In this document: in pieces, positions 1-6,744 of the stretch
How the letters are laid out: each line of letters opens with the position of its first letter
Numbering within the stretch: the first letter of the stretch is position 1
Source of the DNA: JBOFFC01 sp051648405
GTDB taxonomy: Bacteria; Planctomycetota; Planctomycetia; Pirellulales; Lacipirellulaceae
Length of the DNA: 10,741 nt
Direction: 5' to 3'
NCBI GenBank assembly: GCA_051648405.1
Contig: JBOFFC010000017.1
Coordinates: 1-10,741 of the forward strand
The notes under the pieces: generated by a model
Told to the model about the DNA's origin: nothing
The model's input: only the letters and a program-made list of their open reading frames with translations
The model's database searches: none
Position numbers and translations under genes: made by a program

Positions 1-1
1 C

Positions 2-76
2 AACCGTGAGACGATGAACCAGCTCTGCCACCGCTCGGACGGCGAGACGATCCTCAACGATCCGCGGTCGAAGTAG
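2..76 (+). CDS. C-terminal end of a DUF1559-like prepilin-type protein (partial, 5' end outside window)
   Basis: The first 24 codons form an open frame that ends at TAG (74-76); the gene start lies upstream of the window. The readable residues include NRETMNQLCHRSDGETI. This matches the usual tail of planctomycete DUF1559 proteins, where a 'IxxxTxxxLxxRxDGExI' segment follows the 'FxDGSV' strand just before the stop. DUF1559 proteins are secreted or pilin-like proteins with an N-terminal type IV prepilin methylation motif, and planctomycete genomes carry many copies. The assignment rests only on this short tail, because the diagnostic N-terminus and H-X9-DG regions are not in the window. It could be another protein with a similar end. 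No terminator is obvious directly after the stop. Confidence 0.45.
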   Translation, partial: NRETMNQLCHRSDGETILNDPRSK

Positions 77-402
77 TCGCTGCGTCGGGCCGTTCGAGCG
101 GGTAGCAAACCGACAAGTTTGACGACAGCGTATGCGTTGTTTAGCCTGCCTCCTGGAGTTGAAAGCGCTTGCGGTCGATTGCGGCGCTCTCTCCTACCTT
201 GTCCGTCCGCTCGGCCCCTCGCCCACCCCTTGGTCGGCGTGTGACCACCGAGAACGCGGCCCCGAGAAACCCTTATCACCACGATGCCGGCCGTCCCCCC
301 CCTCGGACGCCGGCCGAAAGCCCTCGGTTCCGCAGCCCGCTCCCGCGGCGGCGGCATCGACTCCCCCAAGAACTTTCAGTCGGAAACCAGGAGTCCCCCC
401 CC
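77..402. other. Gene-free leader region upstream of the first PEP-CTERM gene
   Basis: These 326 bases hold no gene that I can support. Open frames do cross it, but they are long GC-rich shadows. The frame of the downstream gene is open back to 169, yet it encodes Arg/Pro-rich sequence with no signal peptide and has a far better start at 403. The most promoter-like words are TTGACG at 119-124 and TAGCCT at 142-147 (17-base spacing), where the -10 match is poor. The second half is C-rich. A strong Shine-Dalgarno AGGAG at 389-393 lies 9 bases before the ATG at 403. I see no clear terminator for the preceding gene and no convincing riboswitch. Confidence 0.5.
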
Positions 403-1890
403 ATGACACGCTTCCTTCGAATTTTGCTCGGCACGCGGTCCCTGACGCTGGCCCTCGCGGCGGCGGGGATCGCCACGACCGCGGGCGCCATGGAGGTCCT
501 CGTCAACGGGAACCTCGAGGCCTCGGTCGCCCCTCCCAGTTGGACGCTCGACCAGACGATCACCGGCCAGGCCGGCACGGTGAACGCCACCGAGCAGATC
601 AGCTTCGCCGACCAGAGCGGCACGGGCCTCGGCTTGTTCTTGCGTCCGTTCGCCGGCAACGGGGGAGACTTCGCGGGGCTGAACCTGCAGACCAACGCGG
701 TCCTCTCGCAGACCATCGGCGGCTTCGCCGGGCGAACATACACCTTCACCGGCGGCTCACGCTTCGACGGCGATGGGGACCCGGGGACCGACGACGGCTA
801 CTCGGGAGGCGTCGCGACGCTCGACATTAACTCGCCGTCGGGCGCCGTCCCCTCGCCGACGACCACGACCTTCTCGATCGAGTTCCTGAACGCGGCGAGC
901 ACGGTCCTCTCGACCGTCAGCCGCGAGCTGCGGACCGACTTCATGCAGCTCAACGAACCGATCTGGCAGAACCACTCCCTCTCGGGAGTCGCCCCCGCCG
1001 GCACGAACCGCGTACGCGTGACGGCCGCCGCCCGGAACATGGTCGAGAACACCGGCGGGCAGAACGTCTACTGGGACGACTTCTCGCTGCGCGACAACGT
1101 GGTCCCCGGCAACGAACGGCTTGTGAACGGCAACCTGAACCTGGTCGGTCCCCCGACCGGTTACACGCTCACCGAGCTCCCCGCGGGGACCGACAACGCG
1201 TCGTTCCGCGACTTCGCGAACCACACGACGGGTGGCCAGCAGGGGCTTTGGATCCGTGCCTTCGAAGGGGGTGAGACGGTGCTAGCCCAGGACGTCCCGG
1301 CGGTCGCCGGCGCGAACTACGCGTTCACCGCTTGGTCGAAGTGGGAAGTCGGTTACGCCGGCGGCCTCGGAGACCCGACCGTCGTCACGAGCCAGAAGCT
1401 CGAGTTCCTCGACGGCGCCGGGATGCCCGTGGGCACGCCGCAGGTGCTGAACCTCGCCACTGCGGGGCAGATGAACGACGGAACGTGGCGGCAGTACACG
1501 CTCAACGCGGCCGCCCCCGCCGGCGCCACGAGCGTCCGCGTCTCGGTCGGCGCGAGCGGCATGTACAACTCGGGCTTCGACCCGCAGTCGGCGTTCTTCG
1601 ACGACCTGTCGCTGATCCAGACGCTACCCGCCGTCCAGGGAGACTACAACAGCGACGGCGTCGTGAACGCGGCCGACTACACGGCGTGGCGCGACTTGCT
1701 CGGCACGGCGGGACCGCTGCCGAACGAGGTCGCGACACCGGGCTCGGTGACTCCCGAGGACTACACCTTCTGGGTCTCGCGCTACGGGGCGACGTCGGCC
1801 AGCGGGACGGCGATCCCCGAGCCGGCGGCCGCGCTCGTTGCGCTGGCTGCGACTTTCGTGGCCGGCCCGCGGCGGCGGCGTGCTGCTTGA
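403..1890 (+). CDS. Exported PEP-CTERM protein with dockerin-like repeat and two beta-rich modules (495 aa)
   Basis: Predicted exported surface or extracellular protein. The start is ATG 403, because AGGAG (389-393) sits 9 bases upstream and the product then opens with a signal peptide: MTRFLRILLG, a hydrophobic core to about residue 28, and cleavage near AGA-ME at residue 29. Two related modules follow, at residues about 31-232 and 236-406. Each begins LVNGNL and ends in an APAG...VRV segment and a DDxSL strand, which resembles jelly-roll or carbohydrate-binding-like folds of planctomycete PEP-CTERM proteins (inference). Residues 413-462 form a dockerin type I-like repeat with one good Ca loop (D414, N416, D418, D425) and a degenerate second loop. 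The C-terminus is a PEP-CTERM sorting signal: IPEP at 471-474, a short hydrophobic stretch, then RRRR. Such proteins are normally handled by an exosortase. Ligand and role are unknown. The following PEP-CTERM gene is a relative. Confidence 0.85.
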   Translation: MTRFLRILLGTRSLTLALAAAGIATTAGAMEVLVNGNLEASVAPPSWTLDQTITGQAGTVNATEQISFADQSGTGLGLFLRPFAGNGGDFAGLNLQTNAVLSQTIGGFAGRTYTFTGGSRFDGDGDPGTDDGYSGGVATLDINSPSGAVPSPTTTTFSIEFLNAASTVLSTVSRELRTDFMQLNEPIWQNHSLSGVAPAGTNRVRVTAAARNMVENTGGQNVYWDDFSLRDNVVPGNERLVNGNLNLVGPPTGYTLTELPAGTDNASFRDFANHTTGGQQGLWIRAFEGGETVLAQDVPAVAGANYAFTAWSKWEVGYAGGLGDPTVVTSQKLEFLDGAGMPVGTPQVLNLATAGQMNDGTWRQYTLNAAAPAGATSVRVSVGASGMYNSGFDPQSAFFDDLSLIQTLPAVQGDYNSDGVVNAADYTAWRDLLGTAGPLPNEVATPGSVTPEDYTFWVSRYGATSASGTAIPEPAAALVALAATFVAGPRRRRAA

Positions 1891-1917
1891 CGCTTTGCAG
1901 AGGAGTGCGGCGGCGCT

Positions 1918-1945
1918 GGTCGGGCGCTCGGGGGAACTCCCGACC
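1918..1945 (+). other. Stem-loop between the two PEP-CTERM genes
   Basis: GGTCGGG (1918-1924) pairs perfectly with CCCGACC (1939-1945) across a 14-base loop, beginning 28 bases after the stop of the first PEP-CTERM gene. There is no T-run after it, so it is not a classical intrinsic terminator. It could be an RNA-stabilising hairpin or a chance structure in GC-rich DNA. Confidence 0.3.
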
Positions 1946-2056
1946 TGCGAGTCGCGAGCTACACGCCAGAGGAGTTGGCAATCGGTTGTGAATGGCGATG
2001 CGTACTCCGCTCGACATTGTTCGTCTTCTATTGAGTTCCACATTCGGAGGTGTCTT

Positions 2057-2779
2057 GTGAAGAAGTTGTTCGCGTCGTTCCTGGCGCTCGGCTGCGTTGC
2101 GGTCGCTGTCTCTGCTAACGCCCAGAACCTGTTGGGCAACCCGAGCCTCGAAGACGGCTCGGGAAACAACGTCTTTCCGTGGGACCTGATCGAGACCCCC
2201 TCGAGCGCCAACACGGCCGAGGTCATCAACTTCGGAGACAGCAGCAACCACCAGGGGAACCTGGGCCTGTGGCTGCGCGAGTTCGAGGGGCTGTTCTTCC
2301 CCGGCCCGTTCCCGAACGCGACGCCGATCGACGCCGAGCTGGTGCAGATCGTCCCCGGCTCGGCCGGCACGGAGTACCAGTTCACCGGCTGGTCGCGTTG
2401 GGAAACCAACTACTCGGGTGGCGTTACGACTCTTGCGGCGAACGCACCCGGCGGCGCCCGCCCGTCGCCGACCAGCACCATCATGGAGCTCGCGTTCCTC
2501 GACGGCGGCTTCGCGGTGCTCGGCGCCCCGGTATTGCTCGACCTGCGTTCGCAGCAGCAGAACGACGGCACCTGGCGCCAGCACGTGCTGACCGGGACCG
2601 CCCCGGCCGGCACGGCGAGCGTCCGCGTGACCGCCGCCGCGTTCGACATGGTCCCGAACATCGACCCGGGCCAGTCGGCGTTCTTCGACGACTTCACGCT
2701 GACCGTCGTCCCCGAGCCGTCTTCGATGGTGCTGGGCGCCCTGGGCCTGGCGGCTCTGGCCGCTCGCCGGCGTAACTGA
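2057..2779 (+). CDS. Exported PEP-CTERM sorting domain protein, single module (240 aa)
   Basis: The start is GTG 2057, chosen because GGAGG lies at 2047-2051 and the product then opens with a textbook signal peptide: MKK, a hydrophobic core, and cleavage after ANA at residue 22. The frame is open back to 1838, but that extension has no signal peptide and overlaps the previous gene. Mature residues about 24-215 form one copy of the module that occurs twice in the upstream protein. Shared landmarks are LGNPSLED, a YSGGV...PSPT segment, NDGTWRQ, APAG..SVRVTAAA and QSAFFDDFTL. The C-terminus is a canonical PEP-CTERM tail: VPEP at 218-221, a small hydrophobic helix, then RRRN. It is exported by Sec and presumably processed by an exosortase not encoded here. 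There is no dockerin repeat. A strong terminator follows 36 bases after the stop. Specific function is unknown; a role in matrix or envelope is inferred. Confidence 0.87.
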   Translation: MKKLFASFLALGCVAVAVSANAQNLLGNPSLEDGSGNNVFPWDLIETPSSANTAEVINFGDSSNHQGNLGLWLREFEGLFFPGPFPNATPIDAELVQIVPGSAGTEYQFTGWSRWETNYSGGVTTLAANAPGGARPSPTSTIMELAFLDGGFAVLGAPVLLDLRSQQQNDGTWRQHVLTGTAPAGTASVRVTAAAFDMVPNIDPGQSAFFDDFTLTVVPEPSSMVLGALGLAALAARRRN

Positions 2780-2786
2780 GAGATGC

Positions 2787-2802
2787 CCCCCGGCTTCGGG
2801 GG
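2787..2802 (+). other. Short GC hairpin just upstream of the terminator
   Basis: CCCCCG (2787-2792) and CGGGGG (2797-2802) close a GCTT tetraloop, 7 bases after the stop of the second PEP-CTERM gene. No T-run follows. The C-tract at 2785-2790 is also complementary to GGGGGC at 2835-2840, inside the 3' arm of the terminator. An alternative pairing that would open the terminator is therefore possible on paper. It may simply protect the mRNA 3' end. Confidence 0.4.
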
Positions 2803-2815
2803 AAGCGATACGCTT

Positions 2816-2855
2816 GGTGGGCGCTCCCGCGGAAGGGGGCGCCCACCCTTTTTTT
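2816..2855 (+). terminator. Intrinsic terminator after the second PEP-CTERM gene
   Basis: The arms at 2816-2828 and 2835-2847 form a 13-pair stem (12 Watson-Crick pairs and one G-U) around the loop GCGGAA. One C (2848) and then seven T (2849-2855) follow. This is the clearest terminator in the window. It ends 17 bases before the GTG of the next gene, so it also lies in or next to that gene's 5' leader. Confidence 0.9.
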
Positions 2856-2872
2856 GTCGGAGACGATTAACC

Positions 2873-4300
2873 GTGTTCCGCGCACCGCTCTCCGCCGCTG
2901 CGTTGTTGTTGACGATCGTCTCCGGGGTCGCACTCGCCGCGGACGTCCTGCCGTCGGACGCCAGTCGCCAGGCGTGGGCCTACCGCTTCACCGCCGCGGA
3001 CGAGGCGCTACTCGACGACGTGCAGCGCGGGTGCTTCCTGTACTTCTGGCGCGAGGTCGGCGCCCCGGCCTGCCTGGCGCGCGACAAATCGACCGACACC
3101 GTCTCGAGCGTCGCCTCGGTCGGTTTCCAACTGTCGTCGCTGCCGATCGGCGTCGAGCGCGGCTGGGTCTCGCGCGACGCGGCCCGCCAACGCGCGCTGA
3201 CGGTGCTGCGGTCGCTCGTCGAGCGCGACGACAACAAGCGTGACGGTGTCTACTTCCACTACCTGAACGCCGACTCGGCGGGGCTCCCCGACCTGAAGCA
3301 AACGAAGCACCGCTACGAAATCCTCGCCGGGACCGTCGATCACGCCCTCCTGCAGGCGGGGGTGATGACCGCCGGGCAGTACTTCGGCGGCGGGGTGAAG
3401 CGCCTCGCCGACGCGCTCGTCGCCGGAGCGAACTACCGCGCTTTCCGCCGCAACGACGACGGCTTCGTTTCGATGGGCTGGCTCGCCGCCGACGAGGGGC
3501 TTGGCCCGCTGGGCGCCGGCGAGCTAATCGATGCCAAGTGGTTCCGCTGTAGCGACGAGGAACGCCTCGTCTACTTCCTCGGCGCCGGCGCGCCGAACGA
3601 CGCCTTCGCGCTGCCGCCGATCGACTACTACCGGCTGATGCGCAAGGTCGATCGCTTCGACGACTTGCCCGAGCACGTGACGTCGTACAACGGGTCGTTG
3701 TTCACTTACTTCTTCAGCCACTGCTGGATCGACTACCGCTCGCTCGGCGCCGACAACCCGAGCGACTTCGGGATCGAAGGCCCGCGCGTCGATTGGTTCG
3801 AGAACACGCGCCGCGCCGCGCTTAGCCAACGGGCGCGGTCGCAGTCGGTCGCCGGCGAGTTCGCCGCCTTCCGTGCGCCGCACTGGGGCCTCGCCCCGTG
3901 CTCGTTCGGCGAGCGGTACTTCGTGCACGACGTGCGCCCCAACCACAGCGGCCGCGACGATTGGTGCGAGGGGGTGATGCCCCCCTACGGCGCCGCCTCG
4001 GTGCTGCCGATGACGCCCTCCGAGTCAATCGCCGCCCTGCGGGCTTACCGCGAGCTGAAGGACGCCGAGGGTCGCCCCCTCGTTTGGCGTGACCCCACGG
4101 CGGGGGGGTACGGCTTCGTCGATTCGTTCAAGCTCGACCCCCCGGAGGCGCCCGAGGTCTACTTGGGGATCGACCAGGGGCCGATGCTGCTGGCGATCGA
4201 GAACGCCCGCACGGGGCTCGTGTGGAAACTCTTCATGAGCCACCCGGCGGCCGAGCGGGGGGTCGCCCGGCTGAAGCTAGGAACGGGCGCGGCCGAGTGA
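2873..4300 (+). CDS. Secreted glucoamylase-like / GH144-type glycoside hydrolase (475 aa)
   Basis: Member of the 'putative glucoamylase' domain family (PF10091), which includes the beta-1,2-glucan-active GH144 enzymes. Substrate cannot be fixed from sequence alone. GTG 2873 is preferred: GGAG at 2859-2862 precedes it, and the product then begins with a signal peptide (MFRAPL, hydrophobic core, cleavage near ALA-AD at residue 22-23). An ATG at 2783 in the same frame lies in the upstream hairpin region and would hide the signal peptide. Family landmarks, in order: TVSSVASVGFQLSSLPIG (76-93), RGWVSR (96-101), VDHALLQAGVMTAGQYF (155-171), an NGSLFTYFFSHCWIDYR block (273-289), WFENTRRAAL (308-317), HWGL (337-340), MPPYGAA (369-375), GYGFVDSF (412-419) and LGIDQGPML (431-439), then WKLFM (451-455). 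The domain fills the whole mature chain, so the protein looks complete and periplasmic or extracellular. Expression across the preceding terminator is puzzling. Confidence 0.88.
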   Translation: MFRAPLSAAALLLTIVSGVALAADVLPSDASRQAWAYRFTAADEALLDDVQRGCFLYFWREVGAPACLARDKSTDTVSSVASVGFQLSSLPIGVERGWVSRDAARQRALTVLRSLVERDDNKRDGVYFHYLNADSAGLPDLKQTKHRYEILAGTVDHALLQAGVMTAGQYFGGGVKRLADALVAGANYRAFRRNDDGFVSMGWLAADEGLGPLGAGELIDAKWFRCSDEERLVYFLGAGAPNDAFALPPIDYYRLMRKVDRFDDLPEHVTSYNGSLFTYFFSHCWIDYRSLGADNPSDFGIEGPRVDWFENTRRAALSQRARSQSVAGEFAAFRAPHWGLAPCSFGERYFVHDVRPNHSGRDDWCEGVMPPYGAASVLPMTPSESIAALRAYRELKDAEGRPLVWRDPTAGGYGFVDSFKLDPPEAPEVYLGIDQGPMLLAIENARTGLVWKLFMSHPAAERGVARLKLGTGAAE

Positions 4301-4326
4301 TTGACCGCCGATCGATCGATTATCAT
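4301..4326 (+). promoter_or_regulatory. Weak candidate promoter for the Gfo/Idh/MocA oxidoreductase
   Basis: TTGACC (4301-4306) and TATCAT (4321-4326) each match five of six bases of the sigma-70 hexamers and lie upstream of the ATG at 4372. The spacer is only 14 bases, shorter than usual, and contains a GATCGATCGAT tract. The hydrolase stop is immediately upstream, so the oxidoreductase could instead be read from the hydrolase transcript. A Shine-Dalgarno GGAG is at 4358-4361. Confidence 0.25.
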
Positions 4327-4371
4327 TGACGACCCAAGCGGACTCTTCTCAACCAGCGGAGCGTTAGCGCT

Positions 4372-5550
4372 ATGAATCAGTTCGAGAGCACGCGTCGGCA
4401 GTTCCTCGGAGAAGCGGTCGGAGTCGGACTTGGGGTCGCGCTCGCGTCGAACGCGGGGGGAGTCGGTGTCGCCCCTAGCCCCGCGAAGAAGGTCCGCGTC
4501 GGGGTGATCGGCTGCGGCAGCGTGTCGAACCAGTACCTGCCGAACCTGGCGAAGTGCCCCTACGCCGAGGTGGTGAGCGTCTGCGACATCCGCCCCGAAC
4601 GCGCGACGTTCCAGGCGAAGCGGTTCGGCGTCGCGAACGAGTACCCGCACATCGACAAGATGCTGGCGGGCGTCGATTTCGATTTGCTCGTGAACCTTAC
4701 CGACATGCAGGAGCACGAGAAGCTCAACCGCCAGGCGATCGCCGCCGGCAAGCACGTGTGGAGCGAGAAGCCGATCGCCAACACGCTCGCGGCGGGGCAT
4801 CAGATCGTCGCCGACGCCCGCGCAAGGGGGCAACGAGTGTGGGGGGCGCCGATCGTCGTCGCGAGCCCGCAGTTCGCGTTCATGGCGAAGGCCCTCGCCG
4901 CGCGCGAGCTGGGACGCGTCGCGTCGGCGACCTCGTTCTACGGCCACACGGGCCCCAACTGGTCGGCGTTTTTTTACGAGAAGCTCGGCGGGAGCATGCC
5001 CGACTTGGGGGTCTACAACCTGACCTCGCTGACCGGCCTGCTGGGCCCGGCGAAGTCGGTGACGTCGATGCTCAGCACCGTGACCCCCACCCGCACCATC
5101 ACGGACCGCGGCGAGATCACCGTCGTCGAGGAAGACAACGCGATGGTGCTGATGGAGCACGAAGGGGGGGCGTTGTCGCACATGCAGTGCGGCTTCAACT
5201 TCTTCAACCCCCACGGGCACGAGGGGAAGGCGGAGACGCGGCACACGATCTCGATGTACGGCTCGAAGGGTTCGATGGGCCTCGTGGGTTACGACTGGGA
5301 GCCGATCGGCGTCGATCTGGCGACCGAGGCCACCAACCAGTTCGTGCGTCACGCGTCGGACGCCGAGGGCTACGTCTGGCAGGGGGGGGCGTCGCTCGTG
5401 TGCGAGTGCCTGGCGACCGGCAAGGAGCCGCTGTTCACCCCCGAGCACGCGCTGCACGTGGTCGAGGTCATCACCGCCGCGCGCGAATCGCAGGCCACGG
5501 GGCGGCGCGTGGCGCTGACGTCGAACTTCAAATGGCCGATCGTGACGTGA
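4372..5550 (+). CDS. Gfo/Idh/MocA family oxidoreductase with twin-arginine signal (392 aa)
   Basis: Predicted NAD(P)-dependent sugar or cyclitol oxidoreductase exported by the Tat pathway already folded with cofactor. ATG 4372 has GGAG at 4358-4361. The N-terminus carries a twin-arginine motif, STRRQFLGEA (6-15), followed by a moderately hydrophobic, Gly/Ala-rich stretch to about residue 33. The Rossmann fold opens with VGVIGCGSVSNQYLP (43-57), an acidic residue after the second strand (CDIRPER, 71-77), and the family signature EKP at 132-134, whose Lys is the usual catalytic/cofactor residue. The C-terminal alpha/beta domain includes GGSMPDLGVYNLTSLTGLLG (206-225), where DLGVYN replaces the more common DxGxH pattern. 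The length is normal for the family. It follows the hydrolase gene by 71 bases on the same strand, so joint action on a sugar is plausible but unproven. Its last 23 bases overlap the convergent dihydrouridine synthase gene. Confidence 0.9.
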   Translation: MNQFESTRRQFLGEAVGVGLGVALASNAGGVGVAPSPAKKVRVGVIGCGSVSNQYLPNLAKCPYAEVVSVCDIRPERATFQAKRFGVANEYPHIDKMLAGVDFDLLVNLTDMQEHEKLNRQAIAAGKHVWSEKPIANTLAAGHQIVADARARGQRVWGAPIVVASPQFAFMAKALAARELGRVASATSFYGHTGPNWSAFFYEKLGGSMPDLGVYNLTSLTGLLGPAKSVTSMLSTVTPTRTITDRGEITVVEEDNAMVLMEHEGGALSHMQCGFNFFNPHGHEGKAETRHTISMYGSKGSMGLVGYDWEPIGVDLATEATNQFVRHASDAEGYVWQGGASLVCECLATGKEPLFTPEHALHVVEVITAARESQATGRRVALTSNFKWPIVT

Positions 5551-6691
5551 CCGAATCGGGCTCGCCGCTGCCCACAGCGATGAAGTCGTCCGGGCCGGAA
5601 CCGGGCGAGCGGTCCGCCTCGACTTCGCGCGGGAAGAATCGCTCGACGACGTCGTAGAACTGCGCGGCCGTCTCGATGCCGACGACCCGCTTGCGGAACT
5701 CGCGCGCGCCGGGGCGACACTGGGCGTAGCAGCAGGCGAACTTGCGCATCAACACCACGCCGCGCTCTTCGCCGAACCGTTGGGCGACTAGGCGGAAGTG
5801 GTGCAGCAGTAGGCGGCGTTCTTCTTCGAGCGTCGGGTCGGGGGGGATCGGCTCGCCGCGCAGCGCCGCGGCGCTCTGCGCGAACAGCCACGGCTTGTTG
5901 AGGCTCGCGCGGGCGATCATTACGCCATCGACACCGTAGCGCCGGAAGGCGTGGACCACTTTCGCCGGCGTGTCGAGGTCGCCGTTGCCGATCAGCGGGA
6001 TCCGCTTCAGGTGCGGCTTGACCGAAGCGATCACGTCCCACGAGGCCTCGCCGCGGAACATGTCGGCGGCCGTGCGGCCGTGGAGCGTCAGCGCCGCGGC
6101 GCCGGCGCCCTCGACGATCTGGGCGACGTCGCGGATCACGATCTGGTCGCGACTGGGCCCGAGCCGTGTCTTGGCGGTCACCGGCGTCGGGTGGCACGCG
6201 GCGACGACGCGCTCGATGATCTCTCCCATCCGCTCGGGGCAGCGCAGCAAGTACGAGCCGCTGTGCGCCTTCTCGGTCACTTGCCGCACGGGGCAGCCGA
6301 AGTTGATATCGACTACCGAGACGCGGTACTCGCTCACCAGCCGCGCGCCGACCGTGGCGAGCGTCTCGGGGTCGTTGTCCCAGATCTGCACGGCGAGCGG
6401 ACGCGGTTCGTCGGCGACGCCCCACAAGCGGTCGGGGTGCGTCGCCTCGACCCGGTCGAGCCACACGAACCCGCGTGCGTTGACCATCTCGGTCGCCAGC
6501 AGACCGGCGCCGCCGAACTCGCGCACGATCTGGCGGAAGGCGTAGTTCGTGTACCCCGCCATCGGGGCCTGGAGGATCGGCGGATCGACGACCAGGTCGC
6601 CGATCTTCAGCGGGGGGACGCGCAGCGGCTCGACCGGCGTGTCCACAGCCGGCGCGTCGTCCCGTCGAAGTGGTGTCACGCCGCCGGGCAT
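5528..6691 (-). CDS. dus: tRNA-dihydrouridine synthase, DusB-like (387 aa)
   Basis: FMN enzyme that reduces specific uridines in tRNA to dihydrouridine with NADPH, acting in the cytoplasm. The TIM-barrel Dus family pattern is complete: APMAGYTN (42-49) at the flavin-binding start, NFGCPVRQVTEKAHSG (130-145) with catalytic Cys133, TAKTRLG (172-178) with the conserved Lys174, HGRT (204-207), IGNGDL (234-239) and DGVMIARA (255-262) for phosphate/FMN binding. Which tRNA position it modifies is not readable from sequence; overall it is closer to the DusB/NifR3 group. The start is taken as ATG 6691. A GTG at 6679 in frame is a possible alternative, and neither has a strong Shine-Dalgarno. The first 25 residues are outside the conserved domain. 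It lies 53 bases downstream of the Pro/Ala-rich protein gene and may be co-transcribed. The tail after about residue 365 is low-complexity and overlaps the end of the oxidoreductase gene. Confidence 0.93.
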   Translation of the reverse strand: MPGGVTPLRRDDAPAVDTPVEPLRVPPLKIGDLVVDPPILQAPMAGYTNYAFRQIVREFGGAGLLATEMVNARGFVWLDRVEATHPDRLWGVADEPRPLAVQIWDNDPETLATVGARLVSEYRVSVVDINFGCPVRQVTEKAHSGSYLLRCPERMGEIIERVVAACHPTPVTAKTRLGPSRDQIVIRDVAQIVEGAGAAALTLHGRTAADMFRGEASWDVIASVKPHLKRIPLIGNGDLDTPAKVVHAFRRYGVDGVMIARASLNKPWLFAQSAAALRGEPIPPDPTLEEERRLLLHHFRLVAQRFGEERGVVLMRKFACCYAQCRPGAREFRKRVVGIETAAQFYDVVERFFPREVEADRSPGSGPDDFIAVGSGEPDSVTSRSAI

Positions 6692-6744
6692 CGGTCGCCA
6701 GACCCGCCGTCAGCGGGGCGCTTGTGGTTCGGGCGCGGGCCTTG

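Noticed and set aside
153..174. Possible sigma-54 type promoter (as reported upstream of some PEP-CTERM genes) around CTGGAGTTGAAAGCGCTTGC.
   Set aside because: The GG and TTGC elements are not at the required spacing, and the CAC after GG is missing.
169..402. Upstream ATG 169 as the start of the first PEP-CTERM protein.
   Set aside because: It would add 78 Pro/Arg-rich residues before the signal peptide. ATG 403 has AGGAG 9 bases upstream and an immediate signal peptide.
2783..2872. Upstream ATG 2783 as the start of the hydrolase.
   Set aside because: It precedes and spans the terminator hairpin, has no Shine-Dalgarno, and would add about 30 residues of Gly/Arg-rich sequence before a good signal peptide. 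GTG 2873 fits better.
4159..5457. Minus-strand open frame of 432 codons opposite the oxidoreductase.
   Set aside because: The plus-strand frame contains the complete Gfo/Idh/MocA motifs and a twin-arginine signal. The antisense product is His/Arg/Val-rich with no domain pattern.
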